Positions 24,863-34,693 of a stretch of 64,000 nt of DNA are shown here, in pieces. Made by a program: the position numbers and the translations under genes. The notes below the pieces were generated by a model. It made no database searches and was not told the origin of the DNA. It saw only the letters and a list, made by a program, of their open reading frames with translations. This DNA comes from an uncultured Eubacteriales bacterium (GTDB taxonomy: Bacteria > Bacillota > Clostridia > Oscillospirales > Acutalibacteraceae), in NCBI GenBank assembly GCA_934511365.1, contig CAKSWC010000004.1:1-64000 (forward strand), written 5' to 3'. Within the stretch, counting starts at the first letter, position 1. Every line of letters begins with the position of its first letter.

Positions 24863-26647
24863 TTATTTATTTTCCTGAACGGTTTCAATTCCAAGTTCAA
24901 GAAGCTGCTCATTGTCAACAACAGCCGGACATTCGGTCATCGGCTCGCTCGCGTTTTGAACCTTCGGATAAGCGATGACATCGCGCAGAGTGTCAAGGCG
25001 CATAAGCTGCATACACAGTCTGTCAAGGCCGATGCCGATTCCGCCGTGCGGCGGTGCGCCGTATTTAAACGCATCGGTGAGGAAACCGAACTTTTCATAT
25101 GCTTCTTCATCGGAAAGGCCAAGAAGCTCAAAGATTCTCTTCTGAAGTTCGGGGTCGGTGATTCTGATTGATCCGCTGGCAAGCTCAATCCCGTTGAGAA
25201 CAAGGTCATATGCGGTTGCTCTGACGTTCGCCTTGTCGCTTTCAAGATATGGCAAACATTCCTCAAGCGGAGCGGTGAACGGATGGTGCATTGCAACAAA
25301 CTGGCCAAGCTCATCGTCCCAATCGAAGAACGGGAACTCAACGATCCACAAAAGATTATATTTGTCCTGCGGAATAATATCGAGTTTCTTTGCAATATTC
25401 TGGCGCAGCGCACCAAGAACGGGGAGAGTGACGCGCTCCTTGTCGGCAACGATGAGAACAACGTCTCCGTTTTCGGCTGAGGCTTTCGCTTTGATTGCGT
25501 TAAGCTCATCCTCGGTCATGAACTTTGCAAAAGATGAAGCAACCGTTCCGTCCTCGGCGTATCTTATCCAGGCAATGCCTTTTGCGCCGATACCCTTGAC
25601 GAACTCGGTGAGCTTGTCAATCTCTTTTCTTGTAAGAACCGAATACGCTTTTTTTGCGGTGATTCCGCAAACTCTTGCGCCGCTTTTAACGGCGGAGGAG
25701 AACACACCGAAACCGCAGTCCTTAACCTCATCGGCAAGGTCAAAAATTTCCATCGCGTAGCGCGTATCCGGCTTGTCGGAACCGTAACGCTCCATTGCTT
25801 CTTTATATGTCAGACGCGGAAGCTTTTCGTTGATGTCAATGCCGAGTGCTTCTTTGAACAGCTTCTTCATGAAGCCCTCAATCATTGAAAGGACATCCTC
25901 CATTTCAACAAAGCTCATTTCAACGTCAATTTGAGTGAACTCGGGCTGGCGGTCGGCGCGCAGGTCCTCGTCGCGGAAGCAGCGTGCAATCTGCATATAA
26001 CGGTCAAAGCCGGCAACCATTGAAAGCTGCTTATAAAGCTGTGGTGATTGCGGAAGGGCATAAAAGCTGCCCTTGTGGATTCTTGAGGGAACAAGAAAGT
26101 CTCTTGCACCTTCGGGCGTTGACTTAATGAGCATCGGAGTTTCAATTTCAACAAAGCCGTTTTCGTCAAAATAATCGCGCGTAATCTTTGTTATCCTGTG
26201 GCGCATAAGGATATTCCTTTGAAGATCCGGGCGGCGCAGGTCAAGATAACGGTATTTGAGCCTTGTCAGCTCGCTCGTTGGGCAGTTTTCAATAATATCG
26301 AACGGCGGCGTCTCGCTCTCGCCGAGGATGCGCAAATCTGAAACGTCAATTTCAATTTCGCCCGTCGGGATATCAAGGTTCTTTGAGGAGCGTTCACGAA
26401 CAACGCCTTTTGCCATCAAAACATACTCGCTGCGGACGGTGAATGCTTTTTCAAAAACACTTTTTTCCGTATGGTCATCAAAAGCAAGCTGAACAATTCC
26501 CGTTCTGTCGCGCAAATCAATAAAAATGAGCGAACCGAGGTCACGCTGCTTTTGCACCCAACCGCAGACAACGGCGGTCTCGCCGATGTTTTTTGCACTG
26601 AATGAACCGCAATAGCCGGTTCTTTTGAGTCCTGTCATTGTATCCAT
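24863..26647 (-). CDS. aspS: Aspartyl-tRNA synthetase
   Basis: 594 residues, the bacterial type. N-terminal OB-fold anticodon domain (CGWVQKQRDLGSLIFIDLRD), class II motif 1 region, RYLDLRRPDLQRNI, motif 2 (FRDEDLRADRQPEFTQ), an inserted GAD domain (~285-415) and motif 3 (GIGLDRL). It charges tRNA-Asp. It lies 22 bp after hisS in the same direction, so both share the T-box leader upstream of hisS. Confidence 0.98.
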   Translation of the reverse strand: MDTMTGLKRTGYCGSFSAKNIGETAVVCGWVQKQRDLGSLIFIDLRDRTGIVQLAFDDHTEKSVFEKAFTVRSEYVLMAKGVVRERSSKNLDIPTGEIEIDVSDLRILGESETPPFDIIENCPTSELTRLKYRYLDLRRPDLQRNILMRHRITKITRDYFDENGFVEIETPMLIKSTPEGARDFLVPSRIHKGSFYALPQSPQLYKQLSMVAGFDRYMQIARCFRDEDLRADRQPEFTQIDVEMSFVEMEDVLSMIEGFMKKLFKEALGIDINEKLPRLTYKEAMERYGSDKPDTRYAMEIFDLADEVKDCGFGVFSSAVKSGARVCGITAKKAYSVLTRKEIDKLTEFVKGIGAKGIAWIRYAEDGTVASSFAKFMTEDELNAIKAKASAENGDVVLIVADKERVTLPVLGALRQNIAKKLDIIPQDKYNLLWIVEFPFFDWDDELGQFVAMHHPFTAPLEECLPYLESDKANVRATAYDLVLNGIELASGSIRITDPELQKRIFELLGLSDEEAYEKFGFLTDAFKYGAPPHGGIGIGLDRLCMQLMRLDTLRDVIAYPKVQNASEPMTECPAVVDNEQLLELGIETVQENK

Positions 26648-26669
26648 TTTTTACACCTCTATAATTCAA

Positions 26670-28019
26670 TTAGAATAATTTGCTTTTCATAAGTTCTTCA
26701 ATGTCAACGCCCGTGTCAAAACCGAGGTCCTCAAGTCCCTTGAGGCTTTCGCTCAGTGAAGCCCGCATAAATGCGTCATGAAAGCCGGAAAGCGCAACCT
26801 CGGTTTCCTCTCCGCTTTCCATATTTTTGAGTCTGACAACGCCGCTTTCAAGTTCGCTGTCTCCAAGAACAACGGTGAACGCCGCACCGAGCTTGTTTGC
26901 ATATTTCATCTGCGCCTTAACCGAACGTCCGACAACGTCATACTGAACCTCGCAGCCTTCATGTCTGAGTGCGGATGCAATTTTTGCCGCTTCAAGGCTT
27001 GCCTTTTCGCCCATTGTTGCAATATAGAGCTCACATTTTGCGCTCTCCGGGAACGGAAGATTTTGGTTCTCCATGAGCAGCATGAGTCTTTCAATGCCGA
27101 TTGCAAAACCAAGCGCCGGCGTATGGGCGCCGCCAATTTCTTCAACAAGGCCGTCATAGCGACCGCCGCCGCAAACCGTGCCTTGAGCTCCGATTCCGGT
27201 TGAAACAAACTCAAAAACGGTTCTTGTGTAATAATCAAGGCCTCTGACGATTGTCGGATTGACCGTGAACGAAATTCCCATTGCCTTGAGATAGCTTTGA
27301 ACCGACTCAAAATGTGCCTTGCAGTCATCGCAGAGGAAATCAAGAACCTTGGGTGCGCCCTTTGCAATCTCCGAGCAGACAGGACTTTTGCAGTCAAGAA
27401 TCCTCATCGGGTTGCGGTCGAGCCTTTCAAGGCAAGTGTTGCAAAGCTCACTTTTTCTGCTTTCAAAGTAATCATGCAGCGCCTTGTGATACTCCTTCCG
27501 GCATTCCGGGCAGCCGATGGAGTTGATTTCAAGCTTCAGGTCGGTAATTCCGAGATAGGTAAAAATATCGTTTGCAACGCTGATGACCTCGGCGTCCGCA
27601 GCCGGAGAGGCAGTTCCGATGCATTCAAGGCCGAACTGATGAAACTCGCGCAATCTTCCCGCCTGCGGCTTTTCATAGCGATAGCAGGAAACAAGATAGC
27701 AAAGCTTCTGCGGCATCGGCTCGTTGGAAAGTCCGTTTTCAAGGTATGAACGAACAACGCCCGCCGTACCCTCAGGACGCAGAGTAATTGAACGGCCGCC
27801 TTTATCAAGAAAGGTATACATCTCTTTTTGAACAACATCGGTTGTGTCACCAACTCCGCGCTGAAAAAGCTCGGTGTGTTCAAAAACAGGAATTCTGATT
27901 TCACGAAAGCCGCAGTTCCCGGCAATTTCAAGAGCGGTCTGCTCAACAAAGCGGACTTTGTGGCTTTCAGACGGAAGAATGTCCTGCGTGCCCTTGATTG
28001 ATTTTGTAATAAGTGCCAT
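26670..28019 (-). CDS. hisS: Histidyl-tRNA synthetase
   Basis: 449 residues. Class II catalytic core: ITLRPEGTAGVVRSYLENG (motif 2 region), the histidine-A box RGLDYYTRTVFEF and CGGGRYDGL (motif 3 region). An anticodon-binding domain forms the last ~100 residues. The ATG is preceded by CGGAGGTAAGT. First gene of hisS-aspS, controlled by the T-box leader directly upstream. Confidence 0.98.
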   Translation of the reverse strand: MALITKSIKGTQDILPSESHKVRFVEQTALEIAGNCGFREIRIPVFEHTELFQRGVGDTTDVVQKEMYTFLDKGGRSITLRPEGTAGVVRSYLENGLSNEPMPQKLCYLVSCYRYEKPQAGRLREFHQFGLECIGTASPAADAEVISVANDIFTYLGITDLKLEINSIGCPECRKEYHKALHDYFESRKSELCNTCLERLDRNPMRILDCKSPVCSEIAKGAPKVLDFLCDDCKAHFESVQSYLKAMGISFTVNPTIVRGLDYYTRTVFEFVSTGIGAQGTVCGGGRYDGLVEEIGGAHTPALGFAIGIERLMLLMENQNLPFPESAKCELYIATMGEKASLEAAKIASALRHEGCEVQYDVVGRSVKAQMKYANKLGAAFTVVLGDSELESGVVRLKNMESGEETEVALSGFHDAFMRASLSESLKGLEDLGFDTGVDIEELMKSKLF

Positions 28020-28055
28020 ACTTACCTCCGATATGTGTTTAGTTGTTAATATGAT

Positions 28056-28275
28056 AAAAAAAGCGCCGCTTCACCCATACTTTCAGGGATGAAGCAACGC
28101 TCCACGGTACCACCCAGATTGGGCGCAAATGCGCCCCGCTTAAAAGCCTTAACGCGGCAGACGGGCATAAAGCCGGCTCGTGAATGTCTTCACCCGAAAA
28201 AGAACGCAGGAAGCTTTCAGCGGTATGCCTCCCTCTCTGAGCGCTTTTGGCGGGCTACTCTTTTCAGTCATAGCC
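28056..28275 (-). promoter_or_regulatory. T-box leader of hisS-aspS
   Basis: The conserved T-box antiterminator sequence GGGTGGTACCGTGG lies at 28115-28102 (minus strand). It is followed by a terminator: GCTTCA-T-CCC pairs with GGGTGAAGC (28095-28068), then a run of seven Us (28062-28056). In Stem I, AGTA-GCCCG on the 5' side pairs with CGGGT-GAA on the 3' side, placing GAC in the specifier position, followed by A. GAC is an Asp codon, so the operon would answer to uncharged tRNA-Asp. An AGAGAGG-type loop is also present. A -10-like TATACA lies ~15 bp upstream of Stem I. Confidence 0.93.
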
Positions 28276-28341
28276 TTTGTATATTCACTTTTAAAAGCCG
28301 CCGCAAACGGCAAAGAACATCAAGTTGAAAAAGCGGAAAAA

Positions 28342-28743
28342 TTATTTCGGGTTAACAATATCACGCCAGTCAAGGTCGCCGCGCTCAAGAGCATGAATGA
28401 GAGCCTCGGCCGTTGCGATGTTCGTTGCAACCGGGATATTGTGAACGTCGCAAAGCCTGAGAAGGTTCGCCTCGTTCGGCTCGCCGGGCTTTGGATTGAG
28501 CGGATCGCGGAAAATGAGAAGAAGGTCGATCTCATTGCAGGCAATCCTCGCCGCAATCTGTTCCTCTCCTCCCTGAAATCCGGCAAGAAACTTAACAATA
28601 TTCAATCCCGTTGCTTCCGAAACAAGCTTTCCGGTTGTTCCGGTGGCGCAGAGATTGTGCTTGCTGAGCGTTCCGCAGTATGCAATGCAGAACTGAGTCA
28701 TAAGCTCTTTTTTGGCGTCGTGCGCAATGAGTGCAATGTTCAT
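28342..28743 (-). CDS. mgsA: Methylglyoxal synthase
   Basis: 133 residues, usual size. It converts dihydroxyacetone phosphate to methylglyoxal and phosphate. Signs: [18 protein letters not shown] (phosphate loop), [19 protein letters not shown] (catalytic Asp) and the conserved His in [12 protein letters not shown] follows AGGGAGAA. It has its own promoter with a ~145-nt leader. mgsA near minD/mrdA/mre genes is a common clostridial order. Confidence 0.97.
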   Translation of the reverse strand: MNIALIAHDAKKELMTQFCIAYCGTLSKHNLCATGTTGKLVSEATGLNIVKFLAGFQGGEEQIAARIACNEIDLLLIFRDPLNPKPGEPNEANLLRLCDVHNIPVATNIATAEALIHALERGDLDWRDIVNPK

Positions 28744-28895
28744 TGATTCATCTTCTCCCTAAAAGTAATTCATGTTTCCCCAAAGCGAACAAAAGCGATC
28801 ATTCCAAATGGGATGCATTTCCGCAATATATCAATGCAGCGCCAAAGCACAGGGGAAAGCGCTATTTTGGCGGTACGTATAAAGTCCTTTTGTTT

Positions 28896-28924
28896 ATTCT
28901 ACCAAAAGAGAGCCGAAAATTCAA
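28896..28924 (-). promoter_or_regulatory. Promoter of mgsA
   Basis: TTGAAT (28924-28919), 17-bp spacer, TAGAAT (28901-28896) on the minus strand, ~145 bp before the start codon. The leader contains AGCGC/GCGCT and other short inverted repeats but no riboswitch I recognise. Confidence 0.75.
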
Positions 28925-28933
28925 GCAAATTCC

Positions 28934-28963
28934 AAAAATATTGACAAATTCGTTGTCAATATT
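28934..28963 (-). terminator. Terminator of minD-like gene
   Basis: AATATTGACAA / TTGTCAATATT, perfect 11-bp arms with a 5-nt loop and a short T-run on the minus strand. It overlaps the minD stop codon. Confidence 0.7.
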
Positions 28964-29681
28964 ATGTAAAACTCAGCGGAATATTTTCACCGTTCAGCCT
29001 TCTTGCAATATTGCTTATTGCTCTGTATGAAACCTGACCGGGCTGATAGACCGAAGCACCCATTGAGCCGAGCCGAAGATACGGATCTTCCGGAACGATG
29101 CCGAGCAGTTGAACGGCGGCCGAGTCAATCATTGCGTCAACATTAAGCATTCTTTTGTGTCGCATATCCTTTTTAACGGCGCGGTTAATTATCATCCTGA
29201 CCTCGCTGACTTCGCTTTCAAAAAGCTCATCGGCAGCAGCAAAAGCGCCGCGGACACAGACGTAATCCGGTGTTGCAACAAGAACGCCCTTGTCTGCCGC
29301 CGCTGCGGCAAGGTGCATTCCGCGGCCGATACCGGCCGGAGAATCAAAAAGAATATAATCAAAGTTTTTATCGAGACTTTTGATAAGATTTGCAACTTTT
29401 TTCGGCGTGGCATCGCCGTATTTGCGCGGGCAGGACATTATGCTCAAAGAATCCGCCTTATATATAGCCTCGGAAACTTCGCAGCGGTCAAGAAGAACGT
29501 CTCCCCAATCATAAACAACCGCCTCGGAAGCGCCAACAAGCAAATCAATGCCGCGAAGATTGTCAAAATCAACCAGCAGAACCCTCTGACCATATCCGGC
29601 GAGAGCTTTTCCGACCGCAACGGCCAGGGTTGTTTTTCCGACTCCGCCCTTTCCGGACGCAAAAACAATTTTTCTTGCCAT
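28962..29681 (-). CDS. minD: MinD-like septum-site ATPase, short form
   Basis: 239 residues. Deviant Walker A KGGVGKTT, switch I region DFDNLRGIDLLVG, and FDSPAGIGRG (switch II). MinD normally binds membrane through a C-terminal amphipathic helix and recruits MinC to block division at the poles. Here the chain stops at NGENIPLSFT, where others continue ~25 residues into that helix, so membrane binding is in doubt. No minC or minE is nearby. Position after mrdA and mreBCD is the usual one. ATG follows AAGGAGAG. Confidence 0.85.
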   Translation of the reverse strand: MARKIVFASGKGGVGKTTLAVAVGKALAGYGQRVLLVDFDNLRGIDLLVGASEAVVYDWGDVLLDRCEVSEAIYKADSLSIMSCPRKYGDATPKKVANLIKSLDKNFDYILFDSPAGIGRGMHLAAAAADKGVLVATPDYVCVRGAFAAADELFESEVSEVRMIINRAVKKDMRHKRMLNVDAMIDSAAVQLLGIVPEDPYLRLGSMGASVYQPGQVSYRAISNIARRLNGENIPLSFT

Positions 29682-29821
29682 GTTTTCTCTCCTTAGTTAA
29701 GTTGTTGCCGAATAATTTTCAGGCACAAGTCCCGGCGAAATGTCTCCCGTCATGTTTCACGAGCCGTTTTTCAACAAAGCGGCATTGCCTTGTTTGTCCC
29801 GTGTAAAAAGATTTCCTCACC

Positions 29822-31849
29822 CTACTCAAGCAGTATACCCTCAGTCTGCGCAGCTTTTTCGCCCTGAGAGGCGGCAAAATACTGCTCCATTATCGCCGCA
29901 GCAACGGGAGCCGTTGAGCCACCGCTTGTTGCGCCCTCAACAACAACGGAAACCGCAATCTGCGGATCGTCATACGGCGCAAAAGCAATGATAAGACCGT
30001 TGTTCTTTTCTTTTTTACCGTTTCCGGCCTTTTGAACCGTTGTTGTTCCGGTTTTTGCGGCAACCTTGACCGGCACTCCGGAAAAGTCCACATAGCTTTC
30101 CGTTCCGACAAGAAGCATACCCTCATAGACAAGATTCCAGTTTTTATCGCTGAAATTCGCCTTTGAAAGAATCTGATCCTGCGCCGTGTATACGGTTTCG
30201 CTGTAATCGGATTTCATTATTGATTTAACAAAATGCGCCTTATGGCGGACACCGCGGTTTGCAATAACAGAAGCGTAGGAGCAGAGCTGAATTGGAGTGA
30301 ACTGGTTGTCTCCGTGGCCGATACCGGCCTGAATTGTGAGGCCGGGCGTCCAAAGCTCGCCCTTTTCCGTTCTGAATTCAACGGAGTCAACAATACCCTT
30401 TGATTCGCCGATTTCAACGCCTGTTTCCTCGCCGAGGCCGAACATTGTGAAATAGTCGTTGAGCTTTTCAATTCCAAGCAGACGCGAGGTCTCATAGAAG
30501 AAAATGTTACAGCTGTTGAAAAGCGCATAAACAACATTCAAGCTTCCGTGAACGCCGGTGCAGGTCGGGCGGTAGTCCTTGTAATGGGTATAGATTCCGG
30601 TACAGGTCACAATGGTGCTTTTGTCAATAATCTTTTCTTCAAGGCCGGCCATTGCAACCGCCGGCTTAATTGTTGAACCGGGCGTGTAGGTACTCATGAG
30701 TGCGCGATTCCAAAGCGGCTTGTTCGGGTCGGTGTTGAGCTTTGAAGCGTTTTTTGAATATTTTGAAAGGTCATATGTCGGATAACTGGCGCAGGCAAGA
30801 ATATCGTTGTTTTTGGTATCCATAACAACAACGGAACCGCCTGTGACATTTGCGTTATCCGCCTTAAAATCAAGAATGAGCTTTTTCAGCGCGTCCTGCG
30901 CCGTCTTTTGAATATCTTTGCGTATTGTGAGAATGACCGTGTCTCCGTTTTTCGGGAGCGAGATATATTTTTCTGTGGTATTTCCGTCGGAGTCGGAGAT
31001 AATGCGCTTTTTTCCTTTTTCGCCGCGAAGATTCGATTCATAGGTATATTCGATTCCGTTTTTACCGATGGTGTCGTTGAGCGAATATCCGTCCTCTTTT
31101 TTCGCTTCATACTCTTCGGCGCTGATTGAGCCGACAATGCCGAGCAGATGGGCGGCAAGCGTTCCGTCCGGATACTCGCGCTCAGATTTCACCTGAACGT
31201 CAACTCCGATGAAAACATCGCTCTTTTCCTTGATATCCGAGGCAAGAGAGGCGGAAATGTCCTTTGCAAAAACATATGGCGTGCTTGAATTGAAGCCGTC
31301 TTTTACCATTGAATAATAGACTGAGGCAATGTTCCTTGCCTCGCGGAGCGGAAAGTTTTCGAGCGAATATTTCCGAACAAGGGCGTCAAAACAGTTTTCC
31401 ACCGTTGCATACGGGTTCAAGTCAAGGAAAGCGGCTGAGCGCAGATATGAAACCTCGTTCTCCTTGCCTTTTGCAAAAACAAGCTCTCCCTTTTTGTTAA
31501 CTTTAATCGGCAGTTCGTCAATCCATTTTGCTCCCGCGCGGTCAAAAAGCGTAATAAGCTCAGAGATAATTTGGTTGCGCTTTTCGCTCTCTCCGGATGA
31601 GGGAAAGGTGAAATAATTGAAAATAACCGTCCGCACCTGTCTGCTTGTTGCAAGAGTGTTTCCGTCGCTGTCAAGGATTTCGCCCCTGACGGGCTCAACA
31701 TCAATTTCAACGCCCTTAACAGCGGCCTGCCTTGCGTTGCCCGCGGAAACAACTTGAATATCCCAAAGTTTAAAAATGAATGCGGCAAAAACAAGAGTTA
31801 TCAGAATAATAACAGCCGTATTCCTTTTTTTGCTGACTTTTCTTCTCAT
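29822..31849 (-). CDS. mrdA: Penicillin-binding protein 2 (class B, elongasome)
   Basis: 675 residues. One N-terminal helix (AVIILITLVFAAFIFKLWD), a pedestal domain with EPVRGEILDSDG, then the transpeptidase: SxxK in PGSTIKPAVA, SxN in NSCNIFF and KTG in AAKTGTT. It cross-links peptidoglycan in side-wall growth with MreBCD and RodA; its place right after mreBCD supports this. A RodA gene is not in the window. Start ATG 31849 lies 43 bp after mreD. Confidence 0.96.
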   Translation of the reverse strand: MRRKVSKKRNTAVIILITLVFAAFIFKLWDIQVVSAGNARQAAVKGVEIDVEPVRGEILDSDGNTLATSRQVRTVIFNYFTFPSSGESEKRNQIISELITLFDRAGAKWIDELPIKVNKKGELVFAKGKENEVSYLRSAAFLDLNPYATVENCFDALVRKYSLENFPLREARNIASVYYSMVKDGFNSSTPYVFAKDISASLASDIKEKSDVFIGVDVQVKSEREYPDGTLAAHLLGIVGSISAEEYEAKKEDGYSLNDTIGKNGIEYTYESNLRGEKGKKRIISDSDGNTTEKYISLPKNGDTVILTIRKDIQKTAQDALKKLILDFKADNANVTGGSVVVMDTKNNDILACASYPTYDLSKYSKNASKLNTDPNKPLWNRALMSTYTPGSTIKPAVAMAGLEEKIIDKSTIVTCTGIYTHYKDYRPTCTGVHGSLNVVYALFNSCNIFFYETSRLLGIEKLNDYFTMFGLGEETGVEIGESKGIVDSVEFRTEKGELWTPGLTIQAGIGHGDNQFTPIQLCSYASVIANRGVRHKAHFVKSIMKSDYSETVYTAQDQILSKANFSDKNWNLVYEGMLLVGTESYVDFSGVPVKVAAKTGTTTVQKAGNGKKEKNNGLIIAFAPYDDPQIAVSVVVEGATSGGSTAPVAAAIMEQYFAASQGEKAAQTEGILLE

Positions 31850-31892
31850 AAAATGCGGCCGTCCTTTCCGTTAATAAAATTCAAAATTGTCT

Positions 31893-32432
31893 TTAAGCAA
31901 GCCTTTTTGGCCCGTCAAGAGCGCTTTTGAGCGAGCGTATCAAATAATAATATATCGGCGAAAAAAGGAGCGTATAAAAACAGGAGGGAAGATAAAAACT
32001 CAAAAGGAGTTTTGCCGACGGGTCATAGCCCTTCAAAAACAAAAAGAAAACCCAATATGAGCCAATCGTCACAAGAGCCGAAACAAACGAAACAAAGAGC
32101 GCGGAAAAAATGTTGTTGCGCAAAAAGAAGCTCGAAGCCGCGCCGCAAATAAAACCGATAAGACAGAGCAAAACGGCAAAGAAGCCGTCGCCGTCCGCAA
32201 GGGAGAAATCCCAAAGCACGCCGGAAAGAAAGCCGAACGCGAACCCGGCAAAGCTGCGCTCAAACAGCGCAATGACGGCAACAAGCACCGCAAGCGGCAT
32301 TGCACGCACACCGTGAAGCTCCGGCAACGCGCCCTTTGTGTTTTGAAAAAGCGCGGTTGCAACAACAAGAAGGGCAAGGAGCGCTCTTCTTATGTACATG
32401 CTTTTTTTATAGCTTGAAAGCGCCGTTTTCAC
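31893..32432 (-). CDS. mreD: Rod-shape membrane protein MreD
   Basis: 179 residues, nearly all hydrophobic, about five helices (for example AVLVAVIALFERSFAGFAFGF). Sequence is poorly conserved in this family, so the call depends on size, topology and its position between mreC and mrdA. It is an integral membrane partner of MreC in the elongasome. It starts five bases after the mreC stop. Confidence 0.88.
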   Translation of the reverse strand: MKTALSSYKKSMYIRRALLALLVVATALFQNTKGALPELHGVRAMPLAVLVAVIALFERSFAGFAFGFLSGVLWDFSLADGDGFFAVLLCLIGFICGAASSFFLRNNIFSALFVSFVSALVTIGSYWVFFLFLKGYDPSAKLLLSFYLPSCFYTLLFSPIYYYLIRSLKSALDGPKRLA

Positions 32433-32437
32433 GTCTT

Positions 32438-33301
32438 TCAGTCCTCCCGTTCAATCTGTTCAACACCCTGGCCTTTGAAAGACGTAATAACAAAAACGTC
32501 CTCAAGACCGTCGATCGCCACGCCCGGATTCACAACGGCATAGCTTGTCAAATCGGTTTCGCTGTCGCAAACCTGAGTAACCGTTCCGATTATGAAGCCT
32601 TTCGGATAAACTCCGCCTATGCCGGACGTGAGTATAACTCCGCCGGGAGAAATTGAAGTTGTTCTTTCAAGGCCGGCAAAAATGCATTTTCCCTGGAGCG
32701 ACTGCTCCGGAGTTGTTGTAACATAGGCCGTCTCGCGCGTTTCGCTTTCAATCGCACTGATGTTGAGCGCCGGGTTCAGAATCGACTGGGCAACGCTGTA
32801 ATTCGGATTGACTTTTTTAATTATTCCAACAACGTAATTACCGCTGACAACCGGGTCGTTGACAGCAATGCCGTCGCTGCTGCCCTTGTCAATCGTCAAA
32901 GAGGAAAACAAGTCCGCGCTGTCCGTACCGATAACCTGAGCGCGGCAAAGCTCAATTTCCGGGTTAGCCTCTTTCACGCCGAGCATATCCTCATATGACA
33001 CTATTTTCTGTTTCATTTCGTCATAGTCGGCAAGCTGCTTTTCATACTCTGCAATTTTATCACGCAGCTGCTCGTTTTCGCTTTTATATGTTGAAACGCG
33101 GGCAAAGGAGGAGGTGAACCACTCAAATTTGTCCGCCACACGGCCGGAAAGCTTTTGGAGCGGCGAAAAAACAACCGAAACAACACTTGTGAACGGCGAT
33201 GAAGCGCTTGAAGAAACCGAGGCAAGGATTGCCCCAACAAGCAGCGCGCAAATCACAAGCACAAAAGCTTTGAACCGTGTGCTTTTTAAAAACCTTCGCA
33301 T
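32438..33301 (-). CDS. mreC: Rod-shape protein MreC
   Basis: 287 residues. N-terminal helix (AFVLVICALLVGAILAS), a coiled coil (ENEQLRDKIAEYEKQLADYDE), then the beta-rich domain with VIGTDSADLFSSLTIDKGSSDGI and SGIGGVYPKGFIIGTV. It is extracytoplasmic and links MreB to PBP2. It follows mreB by 77 bp and precedes mreD by five. Confidence 0.95.
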   Translation of the reverse strand: MRRFLKSTRFKAFVLVICALLVGAILASVSSSASSPFTSVVSVVFSPLQKLSGRVADKFEWFTSSFARVSTYKSENEQLRDKIAEYEKQLADYDEMKQKIVSYEDMLGVKEANPEIELCRAQVIGTDSADLFSSLTIDKGSSDGIAVNDPVVSGNYVVGIIKKVNPNYSVAQSILNPALNISAIESETRETAYVTTTPEQSLQGKCIFAGLERTTSISPGGVILTSGIGGVYPKGFIIGTVTQVCDSETDLTSYAVVNPGVAIDGLEDVFVITSFKGQGVEQIERED

Positions 33302-33378
33302 TTTTTCAAAACACGGATAAAGGCAAAAGCCCCTACCGTTCCTTTCTCAAAGTCTTTTCAACCGAAAAAGCTTTCCGG

Positions 33379-34431
<1,053 letters not shown>

Positions 34432-34470
34432 TCAAATCATACGATAATGCAAAGCAAAGTTGGATATATT

Positions 34471-34499
34471 ATTATATACTAAAACAAGTCCATACTCAA
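34471..34499 (-). promoter_or_regulatory. Promoter of mreBCD-mrdA
   Basis: TTGAGT (34499-34494), 17-bp spacer, TATAAT (34476-34471) on the minus strand. The 307-bp gap between mreB and tarI holds this and the divergent tarI promoter. Confidence 0.8.
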
Positions 34500-34600
34500 G
34501 TAAGTTTCGGAAAAATATTTCCTTATTATACGAAATTTCATTGTTTTGAGCCATGTATATGCTTTGCAGCCAGTCTGCGCTCAAGCAGCGGCAATTTAAG

Positions 34601-34629
34601 TTGACAAAAAGCGTGATATGGGGTAAAAT
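34601..34629 (+). promoter_or_regulatory. Promoter of tarI-tarJ
   Basis: TTGACA (34601-34606), 17-bp spacer, TAAAAT (34624-34629), 65 bp before the tarI start. Confidence 0.88.
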
Positions 34630-34693
34630 AAATTGTTATTAATATAACTTTAACTCTGCAAATTTAATCAAAACTAATTTTTGAGGTGAAAAA

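Noticed and set aside
29750..29775. parS-like TGTTTCACG upstream of minD
   Set aside because: Only one half of the palindrome matches; the other half is unrelated.
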